This document shows, piece by piece, positions 8,205-16,525 of a DNA stretch of 64,000 nt. The notes under the pieces are model-generated. The model searched no databases, was not told where the DNA came from, and was given only the letters and a program-made list of their open reading frames with translations. Within the stretch, counting starts at the first letter, position 1; each line of letters opens with the position of its first letter. Where the stretch lies: assembly GCA_029202525.1 (NCBI GenBank), contig CP119325.1, positions 819,001 to 883,000 of the forward strand. The letters are read 5' to 3'. This DNA comes from Candidatus Pseudomonas phytovorans (GTDB taxonomy: Bacteria; Pseudomonadota; Gammaproteobacteria; Pseudomonadales; Pseudomonadaceae). Made by a program: the position numbers and the translations under genes.

Positions 8205-9552
8205 GAGCGGACTCCTCGGGCAGTACATGGGCAACGCTCAGGCGTTCACGGGTGAAATAGGTGCGCGCGGCATCCTGGATGTCCTGTGGGGTAACGCGCT
8301 TGAGTTCGTCCAGCTCGCTATCGATCAGTTTCCACGACAGGCCGACGGTTTCCAGTTGACCGATGGTGGTGGCCTGGCTGCTGATGGAGTCGCGGTCGTA
8401 GACCAGGCCGGCAATGACCTGGGCACGTACGCGCTCCAGCTCTTCGGCGCTGGGCGGGGTGGTCTTGAGCTCGTCCAGCAACTGCCACACGCCTTTTTCG
8501 ACGTCGGCAAGGGTTTTCTGCTTTTGCACGTTCGGTGTGGCCGAGATCAGGAACAGGCTGTCGCCACGGGTGAATGCGTTGTAGCTGGAAGAGGCGCCCG
8601 CTACCAGCTCCTGGCCACGCTCCAGGCGTGCCGGCATGCGGGCGCTGTAGCCGCCGTCGAGCAGTGCCGAGATCAGGCGCAGGGCATGCACGGTGCGCGG
8701 GTCCTTGGCGGTGGGCAGGCCGGGCACGTTGAAGCCATAGATCAGGCTGGGCAGCTGGGTGCGTACGTGCAGGGTCAACTGGCGCTGGCCAGGCTCGGCC
8801 AGCTCCAGCGGCAGCTTGGCCGGTGGCACGGCGCGCTTGGGAATGCTACCGAAGTACTTCTGCGCCAGGCCCTTGACCTCGTCGGCGGTAACATCGCCGA
8901 CCACCACAAGCGTGGCATTGTTGGGAGCGTACCAGGACTCGTACCAGTGGCGCAGCTCTTCGACCTTCATGCGCTCCAGGTCCGCCATCCAGCCGATGGT
9001 CGGCGTGTGGTAGCCGCTGGCCGGGTAGGCCATGGCGCGGAACAGCTCGAACGCCTTGGAATTGGGCTGATCGTCGGTGCGCAGGCGGCGTTCTTCCTTG
9101 ATGACCTCGATTTCACGGCTGAACTCGTCGGCCGGCAGGCGCAGGCTGGCCAGGCGATCGGCCTCCAGCTCCAGGGCGACCGGCAAACGGTCGCGGGCCA
9201 GCACTTGGTAATAGGCGGTGTAGTCGTCGCTGGTGAAGGCGTTCTCTTCGGCGCCCAGGTCACGCAGGATGCGCGAGGCCTCGCCGGGGCCGACCTTGGC
9301 GCTGCCCTTGAACATCATGTGTTCCAGCGCATGGGACAGGCCGGTCTGGCCCGGGGTTTCGTAGCTGGAGCCGACCTTGTACCAGATCTGCGAGACCACT
9401 ACCGGGGCGCGATGGTCTTCGCGCACGACCACCTTCAGGCCGTTGTCGAGGATGAATTCGTGGGTGGGTTGCACATCGGCGGCAAAGGCCGCGAGCGGCA
9501 GGCAGAGCGTGCCGAGCAACAGGCCAGCGGCGCGGCGGGCTAGAGCATTCAT
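8197..9552 (-). CDS. Exported M16 zinc peptidase
   Basis: This 451-residue protein begins with a clear signal peptide, MNALARRAAGLLLGTLCLPL followed by AAFA and a cut near Ala25. The M16 zinc site is HALEH (His74, Glu77, His78), and the downstream acidic cluster REIEVIKEERRL supplies the third ligand. HPTIGW-like and YAPNNATLVVVGDVTADEV segments match M16B periplasmic peptidases. It is the first gene of the operon M16-M16-rsmD and is divergent from ftsY. Together with the following gene it probably makes a periplasmic heterodimeric peptidase degrading small peptides; the substrate is not evident. Confidence 0.9.
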   Translation of the reverse strand: MNALARRAAGLLLGTLCLPLAAFAADVQPTHEFILDNGLKVVVREDHRAPVVVSQIWYKVGSSYETPGQTGLSHALEHMMFKGSAKVGPGEASRILRDLGAEENAFTSDDYTAYYQVLARDRLPVALELEADRLASLRLPADEFSREIEVIKEERRLRTDDQPNSKAFELFRAMAYPASGYHTPTIGWMADLERMKVEELRHWYESWYAPNNATLVVVGDVTADEVKGLAQKYFGSIPKRAVPPAKLPLELAEPGQRQLTLHVRTQLPSLIYGFNVPGLPTAKDPRTVHALRLISALLDGGYSARMPARLERGQELVAGASSSYNAFTRGDSLFLISATPNVQKQKTLADVEKGVWQLLDELKTTPPSAEELERVRAQVIAGLVYDRDSISSQATTIGQLETVGLSWKLIDSELDELKRVTPQDIQDAARTYFTRERLSVAHVLPEESAHE

Positions 9553-9783
9553 AAGGTGTTTAACCTGTTCGGCGGCCCGCTGGGTTTAGCGTCGACGGGC
9601 CAGGAGGTGCTAGGATACTGATCCGGTTGCCTGGCGACCATGCCTGTCGCCGTTCTGGCCCACAGGACACTACGACAAAACGTTGCGCATGAACCAGCCG
9701 GCTTCAAGATAGTCTGTTCTGCGTAGAGAGAATTCCCGATGTGCCATAGCTGGCTCATCGCTACCCTGAGATAGCCGTCCTCC

Positions 9784-11370
9784 ATGTTTGGTTCCAACGA
9801 CGACAAGAAAGCGCCGGCCGAGGCTGGCGATAAGAAAGGCCTGTTCAGCTGGTTTCGAAAGAAGCCGCAGCAACCTGTCGCCGAACAGCCGCAAGCCCCT
9901 GAATCCCAGGTTGCAGAGCCTGTAGCGCCGCAGCCCGCCGTCGAGCCCCCTGAAGCTGCTCCGGTCGAGCCGTTGGTTGCAGAAACACCCGCACCTGCAA
10001 CCGTAGCCCCTCCGGTTGTTGAGCCAGCACCAGTACCAGCCCCTGAGCCTGCAACTGCCCCAGTGGTTGCGCCGGTCCTTGAGCCTGCCTCTGCGCCGGT
10101 GCCTGCCCCTGCCCCTGCCCCAGTGGCTGCCCCGGTCTCTGAGCCTGCACCTGCCCCGGTAGTTACCCCAGCTCCCGAGCCTGCCCAGGCCCCTGTGGGA
10201 GCGGGCGTGCCCGCGAATGCGGAGCCAGCCGCTGCACAGGTCGAAACGCCTGCGCCAGTAGCAGCCCCGGCCATTCAACCTGTCGAGCCCCCTGTCAGCA
10301 ATCTGGTCCTGCCGGTTGCCGAAGAGCCCGTCGCTCTCGTCCCTGACCTGGAGCCCAAGGCCCCGCCAGCGATTCCCGAGCGTCAGGTTGCAGAGCCCGT
10401 CCAGCCCGAGCTCGAGCCGGTGGCTGCCGTTACCGAACAGGCCAAACCCGGTTTCTTTGCCCGCCTGAAGCAGGGCCTGTCCAAGACCAGTGCCAGCATC
10501 GGCGAAGGCATGGCTAGCCTGTTCCTCGGCAAAAAGGTCATCGACGACGACCTGCTCGATGAAATCGAGACGCGCCTGCTGACCGCCGACGTGGGTGTGG
10601 AAGCCACCTCGGCCATCGTCCAGAACCTTACCCAGAAGGTTGCACGCAAGCAGCTGGCCGACGCCGACGCGCTCTACAAGTCGCTGCAGGAAGAACTGGC
10701 CGCGCTGCTGCGCCCGGTCGAGCAGCCGCTGAAAGTGCAGGCGCAGAACAAACCCTATGTGATCCTTGTGGTTGGCGTGAACGGCGCCGGCAAGACCACC
10801 ACCATCGGCAAGCTGGCGAAAAAGCTCCAGCTGGAAGGCAAGAAAGTCATGCTGGCTGCCGGCGATACTTTCCGTGCCGCAGCGGTCGAGCAGTTGCAGG
10901 TGTGGGGCGAGCGTAACCAGATTCCGGTGATCGCCCAGCATACCGGCGCCGACTCTGCATCGGTGATCTTCGACGCCGTGCAGGCCGCCAAGGCCCGTGG
11001 CGCCGATGTGCTGATCGCCGACACGGCCGGCCGCCTGCACACCAAAGACAACCTGATGGAAGAGCTGAAGAAAGTGCGCCGGGTCATGGGCAAGCTGGAT
11101 GCCGATGCGCCGCACGAAGTGCTGCTGGTGCTCGATGCCGGCACCGGCCAGAACGCCATCAGCCAGGCCAAGTACTTCAACCAGAGCGTCGAACTGACCG
11201 GCCTGGCACTGACCAAGCTGGACGGCACTGCCAAAGGCGGGGTGATCTTCGCCCTGGCCAAGCAGTTCAACATCCCGATCCGCTTCATCGGCGTCGGTGA
11301 AGGCATCGATGACCTGCGTACCTTCGAAGCCGAGCCGTTCGTCAAGGCTCTGTTCGCCGAGCGAGACTGA
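9784..11370 (+). CDS. ftsY: Signal recognition particle receptor FtsY
   Basis: This 528-residue SRP receptor GTPase targets ribosomes making membrane proteins to SecYEG. Residues 1-220 form a long acidic, Pro/Ala/Val-rich A domain of degenerate EPAPAPV-type repeats. The conserved NG domain follows: an N domain about 225-320, P-loop GVNGAGKTTTIGKLA near 332, DTAGR near 413, TKLDG near 477. The A domain is longer and more repetitive than in E. coli (497 residues in total). Codons about 137-145 (PVGAGVPANA) are the translation of an embedded REP element (10192-10219). No good Shine-Dalgarno precedes the ATG. ftsE follows 2 bases later. Confidence 0.96.
   Translation: MFGSNDDKKAPAEAGDKKGLFSWFRKKPQQPVAEQPQAPESQVAEPVAPQPAVEPPEAAPVEPLVAETPAPATVAPPVVEPAPVPAPEPATAPVVAPVLEPASAPVPAPAPAPVAAPVSEPAPAPVVTPAPEPAQAPVGAGVPANAEPAAAQVETPAPVAAPAIQPVEPPVSNLVLPVAEEPVALVPDLEPKAPPAIPERQVAEPVQPELEPVAAVTEQAKPGFFARLKQGLSKTSASIGEGMASLFLGKKVIDDDLLDEIETRLLTADVGVEATSAIVQNLTQKVARKQLADADALYKSLQEELAALLRPVEQPLKVQAQNKPYVILVVGVNGAGKTTTIGKLAKKLQLEGKKVMLAAGDTFRAAAVEQLQVWGERNQIPVIAQHTGADSASVIFDAVQAAKARGADVLIADTAGRLHTKDNLMEELKKVRRVMGKLDADAPHEVLLVLDAGTGQNAISQAKYFNQSVELTGLALTKLDGTAKGGVIFALAKQFNIPIRFIGVGEGIDDLRTFEAEPFVKALFAERD
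10192..10219. repeat. REP element inside the ftsY coding region
   Basis: The sequence from 10192 carries the full REP core (CCTGTGGGAGCGGGCG, then TGCCCGCGAATG) seen in the intergenic pairs of this window. Here it is read in frame as PVGAGVPANA within the low-complexity A domain of FtsY. It is a single copy, not an inverted pair. Confidence 0.8.
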
Positions 11371-11372
11371 CC

Positions 11373-12044
11373 ATGATCCGATTCGAACAGGTTGCCAAGC
11401 GCTATCCCAACGGTCATGTGGGTTTGCATGAGCTGAGTTTCCGGGCGCGCCGGGGCGAATTCCTGTTCGTCACCGGCCACTCGGGCGCCGGCAAGAGCAC
11501 CCTGCTGCGCCTGCTGCTGGCCATGGAACGCCCGACCAGCGGCAAGCTCATGCTGGCTGGCCAGGACCTGGGCCAGATCAGCAATGCACAGATCCCGTTC
11601 CTGCGTCGGCAGATCGGTGTGGTGTTCCAGAACCACCAGCTGTTGTTCGACCGCACCGTGTTCAACAACATCGCCTTGCCACTGCAGATTCTCGGTTTGT
11701 CCAAGGCCGAGATTGCCAAACGCGTGGACTCGGCCCTGGAGCGTGTGTCGCTGGTCGACAAAGGCGAACTGTTCCCCGCCGACCTGTCCACCGGGCAGCA
11801 GCAACGGGTGGGTATCGCCCGCGCCATCGTTCACCAGCCAGCGCTGCTGCTGGCCGACGAGCCTACCGGTAACCTCGACCCGCGCCTGGCAGCAGAGATC
11901 ATGGGCGTGTTCGAGGACATCAACCGCCTGGGCACCACGGTATTGATCGCCAGCCACGACCTGGCACTGATTGCACGCATGCGCCACCGCATGCTGACCT
12001 TGCAGCGCGGCCGCTTGATCGGCGATGGGGAGGCCGGGCAATGA
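11373..12044 (+). CDS. ftsE: Cell division ABC transporter ATP-binding protein FtsE
   Basis: This 223-residue ATPase pairs with FtsX to regulate septal peptidoglycan hydrolases through periplasmic activators. It opens MIRFEQVAKRYPNG, with Walker A GHSGAGKST about residues 36-44, an ABC signature that reads LSTGQQQR instead of the usual LSGGQ, and Walker B LLLADEPTGNLD. The length matches E. coli FtsE (222). It begins 2 bases after ftsY and its stop overlaps the ftsX start (ATGA), so ftsY-ftsE-ftsX is one coupled operon. Confidence 0.96.
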   Translation: MIRFEQVAKRYPNGHVGLHELSFRARRGEFLFVTGHSGAGKSTLLRLLLAMERPTSGKLMLAGQDLGQISNAQIPFLRRQIGVVFQNHQLLFDRTVFNNIALPLQILGLSKAEIAKRVDSALERVSLVDKGELFPADLSTGQQQRVGIARAIVHQPALLLADEPTGNLDPRLAAEIMGVFEDINRLGTTVLIASHDLALIARMRHRMLTLQRGRLIGDGEAGQ

Positions 12045-13066
12045 GCACTACACGTACGCCGAAGGTTTCCGAGCGGGTGGCGCCAAAGCCGGCCGACCCG
12101 CAACCGGCGAAGAAAAAACGCGGCGAAGACGATGACGGCCCGGATTTCCGCACGCTGCTGCATGCCTGGCTGGAAAGCCATCGCGCCAGCATGGCTGACA
12201 GCCTGCGCCGCCTGGGCAAGCAGCCGATCGGCAGCTTCTTCACCTGCCTGGTGATGGCGGTGGCGCTGAGCATGCCCATGGGCCTGTCGTTGCTGCTGAA
12301 GAACGTCGAGCAGCTTGGCGGCTCGTGGCAGCGCGCTGCGCAGATTTCGCTGTACCTGAAGCTTGATGCCGGTAGCCGCGATGGCGAGGCACTGCGCGAC
12401 GAGATCAAGGGCATGCCTGGGGTGGCGGACGCGCAATTTGTCAGCCGCGAGCAGGCGCTGGAGGAATTCCAGCAGCAGTCCGGGCTGGGCGAGGCCCTGC
12501 GCGAACTGCCTGACAACCCGCTGCCTGGTGTGGTGGTAGTGACCCCGACCGAGGTCGACAAGCCGGCCCTGGATGCCCTGCGTCAGCGCCTGTCCGAGCT
12601 GCCGCGGGTGGAAGTGGCGCAACTGGACCTGGTGTGGGTCGAGCGCCTGGCGGCCATCCTCAAACTGGGTGACCGCTTCGTCTTCGGCCTGGCGGTGATG
12701 CTGATTTCTGCCCTGCTGTTAGTAATCGGTAACACAATTCGTCTACACATTGAAAACCGCCGCGTCGAGATCGAAGTGATCAAGCTGGTAGGCGGCACTG
12801 ACGCCTACGTGCGCCGGCCTTTCCTGTACATGGGCGCCCTGTATGGCCTGGGTGCGGGCCTGCTGGCGTGGGGTATTCTGGCGTTTGGCCTGAACTGGCT
12901 TAACGATGCGGTGGTAGGGCTTTCCGGGCTGTACGGCAGTGACTTCGCCCTGGGCGGGGTGCCGGCGTCCGATGGTCTGTCGCTCTTGATCGGAGCGGTG
13001 CTGTTGGGGTATATCGGTGCATGGATTGCCGTCGCACGTCACCTCAACGAGCTGGCACCGCGATAG
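12041..13066 (+). CDS. ftsX: Cell division protein FtsX
   Basis: This 341-residue permease-like protein has a charged cytoplasmic N-terminus of about 70 residues, a first membrane segment around FFTCLVMAVALSMPMGLSL, and a periplasmic domain (LYLKLDAGSRDGEALRDEIK, PLPGVVVVTPTE). Three more membrane segments follow in the C-terminal FtsX domain, with the family stretch NTIRLHIENRRVEIEVIKLV. Length and topology match E. coli FtsX (352). It overlaps ftsE by 4 bases. It transmits FtsE ATP hydrolysis to periplasmic amidase activation. Confidence 0.95.
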   Translation: MSTTRTPKVSERVAPKPADPQPAKKKRGEDDDGPDFRTLLHAWLESHRASMADSLRRLGKQPIGSFFTCLVMAVALSMPMGLSLLLKNVEQLGGSWQRAAQISLYLKLDAGSRDGEALRDEIKGMPGVADAQFVSREQALEEFQQQSGLGEALRELPDNPLPGVVVVTPTEVDKPALDALRQRLSELPRVEVAQLDLVWVERLAAILKLGDRFVFGLAVMLISALLLVIGNTIRLHIENRRVEIEVIKLVGGTDAYVRRPFLYMGALYGLGAGLLAWGILAFGLNWLNDAVVGLSGLYGSDFALGGVPASDGLSLLIGAVLLGYIGAWIAVARHLNELAPR

Positions 13067-13102
13067 TTTTTACGTTCTGGCATTGACATTTTCTTCACCA
13101 TG

Positions 13103-13129
13103 GAACTTGTACCGTCGTTCCAGGTCAAT
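13103..13129 (+). promoter_or_regulatory. Probable AlgU (sigma-E-type) promoter of rpoH
   Basis: GAACTT (13103-13108), a 16-base spacer and TCAAT (13125-13129) match the extracytoplasmic sigma-E/AlgU consensus (GAACTT, 16-17 bases, TCtgA or TCaAA). It lies 49 bases before the rpoH start. An AlgU-dependent rpoH promoter is known in P. aeruginosa. A TTGACA at 13083-13088 could be part of a sigma-70 promoter, but no convincing -10 follows. Confidence 0.65.
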
Positions 13130-13177
13130 GTTGGCAGCGCCCACAAGGCGCGAGTTTAGTAAGTCGGAGGTTCTTGA

Positions 13178-14032
13178 ATGACCACATCGTTGCAACCTGC
13201 CTATGCCCTGGTACCCGGTGCAAACCTGGAAGCCTATGTGCACACGGTCAACAGCATTCCGCTGCTGACGGTCGAGCAGGAGCGTGATCTGGGCGAGCGT
13301 CTCTATTATGAGCAGGATGTCGAGGCCGCTCGTCAAATGGTGATGGCCCACCTGCGTTTCGTCGTACACATCGCCCGGAGCTATGCAGGCTACGGGCTGG
13401 CCCAGGCCGACCTGATCCAGGAAGGCAACGTCGGTCTGATGAAAGCCGTCAAGCGCTTCAACCCGGAAATGGGCGTGCGCCTGGTGTCGTTCGCCGTGCA
13501 CTGGATCAAGGCAGAGATCCACGAGTTCATCTTGCGCAACTGGCGCATCGTCAAGGTGGCCACCACCAAGGCCCAGCGCAAGCTGTTCTTCAACCTGCGC
13601 AGCCAGAAGAAGCGTCTGGCATGGCTGAACAACGACGAAGTGCATCGCGTGGCAGAAAGCCTTGGCGTCGAACCGCGTGAAGTACGCGAAATGGAAAGCC
13701 GCCTCAGCGGCCAGGACATGGCCTTCGACCCGGCAGCGGAAGCTGACGACGACAGCGCCTTCCAGTCGCCTGCGCATTATCTGGAAGACCACCGTTACGA
13801 CCCGGCGGTGCAGTTGGAGGACGCCGACTGGAGCGACAACTCCACCAGCAACCTGCACGAAGCGCTGCAAGGGCTGGACGAGCGTAGCCGCGACATTCTT
13901 TACCAGCGTTGGCTGGCGGAAGAGAAGGCCACGTTGCATGAGCTGGCTGACAAGTACAGCGTTTCGGCTGAGCGGATTCGCCAGCTGGAGAAGAATGCGA
14001 TGAACAAGGTCAAGGCGTTGATTGCGGTCTGA
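13178..14032 (+). CDS. rpoH: RNA polymerase heat-shock sigma factor RpoH (sigma-32)
   Basis: This 284-residue sigma factor has region 2 with RFVVHIARSYAGYGLAQADL and IQEGNVGLMKAVKRF, the aromatic region 2.4 HWIKAEIHEFILRNWRIVK, and the RpoH-specific box QRKLFFNLRSQKKRL that separates it from other group 3 sigmas. Region 4 has DERSRDILYQRW and SVSAERIRQLEKNAMNKVK. GGAGG lies 9 bases before the ATG. It follows ftsX by 111 bases with its own promoter and ends at a strong terminator. The length matches E. coli RpoH (284). Confidence 0.97.
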   Translation: MTTSLQPAYALVPGANLEAYVHTVNSIPLLTVEQERDLGERLYYEQDVEAARQMVMAHLRFVVHIARSYAGYGLAQADLIQEGNVGLMKAVKRFNPEMGVRLVSFAVHWIKAEIHEFILRNWRIVKVATTKAQRKLFFNLRSQKKRLAWLNNDEVHRVAESLGVEPREVREMESRLSGQDMAFDPAAEADDDSAFQSPAHYLEDHRYDPAVQLEDADWSDNSTSNLHEALQGLDERSRDILYQRWLAEEKATLHELADKYSVSAERIRQLEKNAMNKVKALIAV

Positions 14033-14048
14033 TCGAGCCTTGGTTGCG

Positions 14049-14087
14049 AAAAAAGCCGCTGGCCCTGACTGGGTGAGCGGCTTTTTT
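14049..14087 (+). terminator. Rho-independent terminator after rpoH
   Basis: AAAAAAGCCGCT (14049-14060) pairs with AGCGGCTTTTTT (14076-14087), leaving a 15-base loop and a T-run. It starts 17 bases after the rpoH stop and could also work for the opposite strand. Confidence 0.9.
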
Positions 14088-14105
14088 ATTGGTGTTGTCT
14101 TTGAG

Positions 14106-14200
14106 GGCCTCTTCGCGGGCACGCCCGCTCCCACAGGTTCAGCGCTGTCTTTGAGACTTGCACTGTACCTGTGGGAGCGGGCGTGCCCGCGAAGAGGGCC
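14106..14200. repeat. Inverted pair of REP elements (BIME-like)
   Basis: The left copy at 14106-14137 (minus orientation) and the right copy at 14168-14200 (plus orientation) share the core GTGGGAGCGGGCGTGCCCGC and face each other across 30 bases. They lie between the convergent ends of rpoH and mtgA; the right copy touches the mtgA stop codon. Confidence 0.9.
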
Positions 14201-14911
14201 TTAAAGCTTACGCGAAGTGTCGAGCTGCATCAGGTAGCTCGGCCCACCCAGTTGGCTCATCTGCCGCCGAATCCACCCCGCCCGGCTGGCCACGTAGGCG
14301 CTTGGCCGGCTAGCGCTCCACTTGATCGGGCTGGGCAGCACAGCCGCCAGCTGCGCCGCCTGCTGGCGGCTAAGGCGGCTGGCATCGATACCAAAGTGAT
14401 AGCGCGCCGCCGCCTGGGCGCCAAACACGCCCTTGCCCCATTCGGCGCTGTTCAGATAAACCTCGAGAATCCTCTCCTTCGACCAGAACAGCTCGATCAA
14501 GGCGGTGAACCAGGCTTCCAGTCCTTTGCGGAACCAGCTGCGCCCGGACCACAGGAACAGGTTCTTGGCCACTTGCTGGGTCAGCGTGCTGGCCCCGCGA
14601 ACACTGCCCCCACGCTCGTTGTAGGCGAGCGCAGCCTGGATGGCCGGGATGTCGAACCCCCAGTGGCTGGCAAACTTCTGGTCCTCGCCCGCGATCACGG
14701 CAACCTTCAGCTCATCGGAGATGTTCTCCCACGGCTCCCAATCGCGCTGCAGGTCGATCGGTTCGCCATTGACCCAGGACTGCACCTTGCGCTCGACCAT
14801 CAGCGCCGTGCCGGGTGGCGGCACCCAGCGGAACACCAGTACCAGCACAATGCTGCCGGCAGCGAACCAGAGCAGGGCACGGGAAAGGCGGCGGAGAAGG
14901 GTTGGCAGCAT
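14201..14911 (-). CDS. mtgA: Monofunctional peptidoglycan glycosyltransferase
   Basis: This 236-residue GT51 enzyme polymerises glycan strands from lipid II at the inner membrane. An N-terminal membrane anchor (LLRRLSRALLWFAAGSIVLV) is followed by the GT51 motifs AVIAGEDQKFASHWGFD (catalytic Glu), RGASTLTQQVAKNLFLWSGR, RKGLEAWFTALIELFWSKER and ILEVYLNSAEWGKGVFG. There is no transpeptidase domain. The start at 14911 (MLPTLLRRL) gives the usual length; an upstream in-frame ATG adds 22 residues that overlap the divergent DUF423 gene start and is unlikely. Confidence 0.93.
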   Translation of the reverse strand: MLPTLLRRLSRALLWFAAGSIVLVLVFRWVPPPGTALMVERKVQSWVNGEPIDLQRDWEPWENISDELKVAVIAGEDQKFASHWGFDIPAIQAALAYNERGGSVRGASTLTQQVAKNLFLWSGRSWFRKGLEAWFTALIELFWSKERILEVYLNSAEWGKGVFGAQAAARYHFGIDASRLSRQQAAQLAAVLPSPIKWSASRPSAYVASRAGWIRRQMSQLGGPSYLMQLDTSRKL

Positions 14912-14975
14912 GGTGATGGCTTGGCCGTTCGGGTGGAAGGGGCCATTATACAGACCCGATACAAGGAGTCGTCCC

Positions 14976-15347
14976 ATGCTTCGCAGCTTCCTTATGCTTG
15001 CCGCCTTTTTCGGTTTTACCGGGGTCGCCCTGGGGGCCTTTGCCGCCCACGGCCTGAAAAGCCGGCTGGCTGCAGACTACCTGGCGATTTTCCACACAGG
15101 CGTGACCTACCAGCTTGTGCACGCCTTGGCGATCTTCGGTGTCGCCGTGCTCTCGGTGCACCTGCCCGGGCGCCTCATAGGCTGGGCCGGCGGCTTGTTT
15201 GCCGTGGGGATCGTGCTGTTCTCCGGCAGCCTGTACCTGCTGACCCTCAGCGGCGTGAGCAAGCTGGGCATCATCACCCCTATTGGCGGCCTGTGCTTCC
15301 TGGCCGGGTGGCTTTGCCTGGGCCTGGCAGCCTGGCGGCTGGGCTGA
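14976..15347 (+). CDS. DUF423 inner-membrane protein
   Basis: This 123-residue protein has four hydrophobic segments: LMLAAFFGFTGVALGAFAAH, LVHALAIFGVAVLSVHL, IGWAGGLFAVGIVLFSGSLY and LGIITPIGGLCFLAGWLCLG. The opening FGFTGVALGAFAAHGL is the DUF423 (YgdD-like) signature. AAGGAG lies 8 bases before the ATG at 14976. It is divergent from mtgA, with the two starts 64 bases apart. Function is unknown beyond membrane location. Confidence 0.9.
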   Translation: MLRSFLMLAAFFGFTGVALGAFAAHGLKSRLAADYLAIFHTGVTYQLVHALAIFGVAVLSVHLPGRLIGWAGGLFAVGIVLFSGSLYLLTLSGVSKLGIITPIGGLCFLAGWLCLGLAAWRLG

Positions 15348-15387
15348 CCGGGTGGTCCACAATCGCGACTAATGGCGCGCACCGGCC

Positions 15388-15417
15388 TTGGGTTGCAGGG
15401 CGGTTCGGCGCTAGAAT
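15388..15417 (+). promoter_or_regulatory. Candidate promoter of thiS-thiG-trmB
   Basis: TTGGGT (15388-15393), an 18-base spacer and TAGAAT (15412-15417) resemble a sigma-70 promoter 33 bases before the thiS start. The -10 is good and the -35 is weak. No TPP riboswitch pattern is seen upstream. Confidence 0.45.
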
Positions 15418-15449
15418 GCGGGCCCCAAAGAACAATGGTGGCCGTGCGC

Positions 15450-15650
15450 ATGCGCATTCAACTGAACGGTGAACCTTACGAACTGCCTGCTGGTGAAAGC
15501 GTTGCAGCCCTGCTGATGCGCCTGGAGCTGGCCGGGCGCCGTGTGGCAGTGGAACTGAACCTGGATATCGTGCCGCGTAGCCAGCACGACAGCACGCTGC
15601 TGAACGACGGCGATCAGGTCGAAGTGGTCCACGCCATCGGTGGCGGCTGA
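15450..15650 (+). CDS. thiS: Sulfur carrier protein ThiS
   Basis: This 66-residue ubiquitin-like protein ends in Gly-Gly-Gly (HAIGGG), the terminus that is adenylated and thiocarboxylated to supply sulfur for the thiazole of thiamine. The start at MRIQLNGEPYEL fits the family length; two upstream in-frame codons (GTG, ATG) would add a non-homologous tail. It is 53 bases before thiG, its partner enzyme. Confidence 0.94.
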   Translation: MRIQLNGEPYELPAGESVAALLMRLELAGRRVAVELNLDIVPRSQHDSTLLNDGDQVEVVHAIGGG

Positions 15651-15703
15651 CAGCAGCCCGGCGGTTCACAAGCAAGCCCAGCAACCTTTCCCGAGGAACA
15701 ACG

Positions 15704-16516
15704 ATGAGCAACGTTCGTAGCGACAAGCCCTTCATTCTGGCCGGGCGCACTTTCCAGTCGCGCCTGCTGGTCGGTACCGGCAAGTACCGTGACATGGAAG
15801 AAACTCGCCTGGCCACCGAGGCCTCGGGTGCCGAAATCGTCACCGTCGCCGTACGCCGCACCAACCTTGGCCAGAATGCGGGCGAGCCGAACCTGCTCGA
15901 CGTACTGTCGCCCGACAAGTACACCATCCTGCCGAACACTGCAGGCTGCTTTGACGCCGTGGAAGCGGTACGCACCTGCCGTCTGGCCCGCGAGCTGCTC
16001 GATGGCCGCAAGTCTCATGAGACGCGGACTTTGGTCAAGCTGGAAGTGCTGGCCGACCAGAAAACCCTGTTCCCCAACGTGATCGAAACCCTCAAGGCCG
16101 CCGAAGTGCTGGTCAAGGAAGGTTTTGACGTGATGGTCTACACCAGCGACGACCCGATCATCGCCCGCCAGCTGGCCGAAGTCGGCTGCATCGCGGTCAT
16201 GCCGCTGGCTGGCCTGATTGGTACCGGCCTGGGTATCTGCAACCCCTACAACCTGCAGATCATCCTCGAAGAGTCGAAGGTGCCGGTGTTGGTCGATGCC
16301 GGCGTGGGTACCGCCTCTGACGCCACCATCGCCATGGAAATGGGCTGCGAGGCGGTGCTGATGAACTCGGCGATCGCCCACGCCCAGCAGCCAGTGCTGA
16401 TGGCCGAAGCCATGAAACACGCCATTGTGGCCGGTCGTATGGCCTACCTGGCCGGCCGCATGCCGAAGAAACTCTATGCCAGCGCCTCTTCGCCGCTGGA
16501 TGGTCTGATCAAGTAA
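15704..16516 (+). CDS. thiG: Thiazole synthase
   Basis: This 270-residue TIM-barrel enzyme builds the thiazole phosphate of thiamine from deoxyxylulose phosphate, dehydroglycine and ThiS thiocarboxylate. It has FQSRLLVGTGKYRDMEET, the Schiff-base lysine region LVKLEVLADQKTLFPN, the phosphate-binding MPLAGLIGTGLGICNPYNLQ, and PVLVDAGVGTASDATIAMEM. It follows thiS directly and is 9 bases before trmB. The dehydroglycine source ThiO or ThiH is not in this window. Confidence 0.97.
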   Translation: MSNVRSDKPFILAGRTFQSRLLVGTGKYRDMEETRLATEASGAEIVTVAVRRTNLGQNAGEPNLLDVLSPDKYTILPNTAGCFDAVEAVRTCRLARELLDGRKSHETRTLVKLEVLADQKTLFPNVIETLKAAEVLVKEGFDVMVYTSDDPIIARQLAEVGCIAVMPLAGLIGTGLGICNPYNLQIILEESKVPVLVDAGVGTASDATIAMEMGCEAVLMNSAIAHAQQPVLMAEAMKHAIVAGRMAYLAGRMPKKLYASASSPLDGLIK

Positions 16517-16525
16517 GAGCTCCTG

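Noticed and set aside
7786..9543. 585-codon open frame on the plus strand
   Set aside because: It is the antisense of the two exported M16 genes, has no domain-like sequence, and arises from the GC-rich third positions of the real genes.
9549..10274. Gly/Ala/Thr-rich 241-codon frame on the minus strand
   Set aside because: It is the complement of the FtsY Pro/Ala repeat region and has no independent start signal.
10000..10300. Repeated GAGCCTG-type units in ftsY as a tandem repeat or CRISPR-like array
   Set aside because: The units are degenerate Glu-Pro-Ala codon repeats of a low-complexity protein domain, not spaced direct repeats.
13083..13111. TTGACA with a sigma-70 -10 for rpoH
   Set aside because: The hexamer at the right distance (CTTGTA or TTGTAC) is too poor; the AlgU-type promoter explains the site better.
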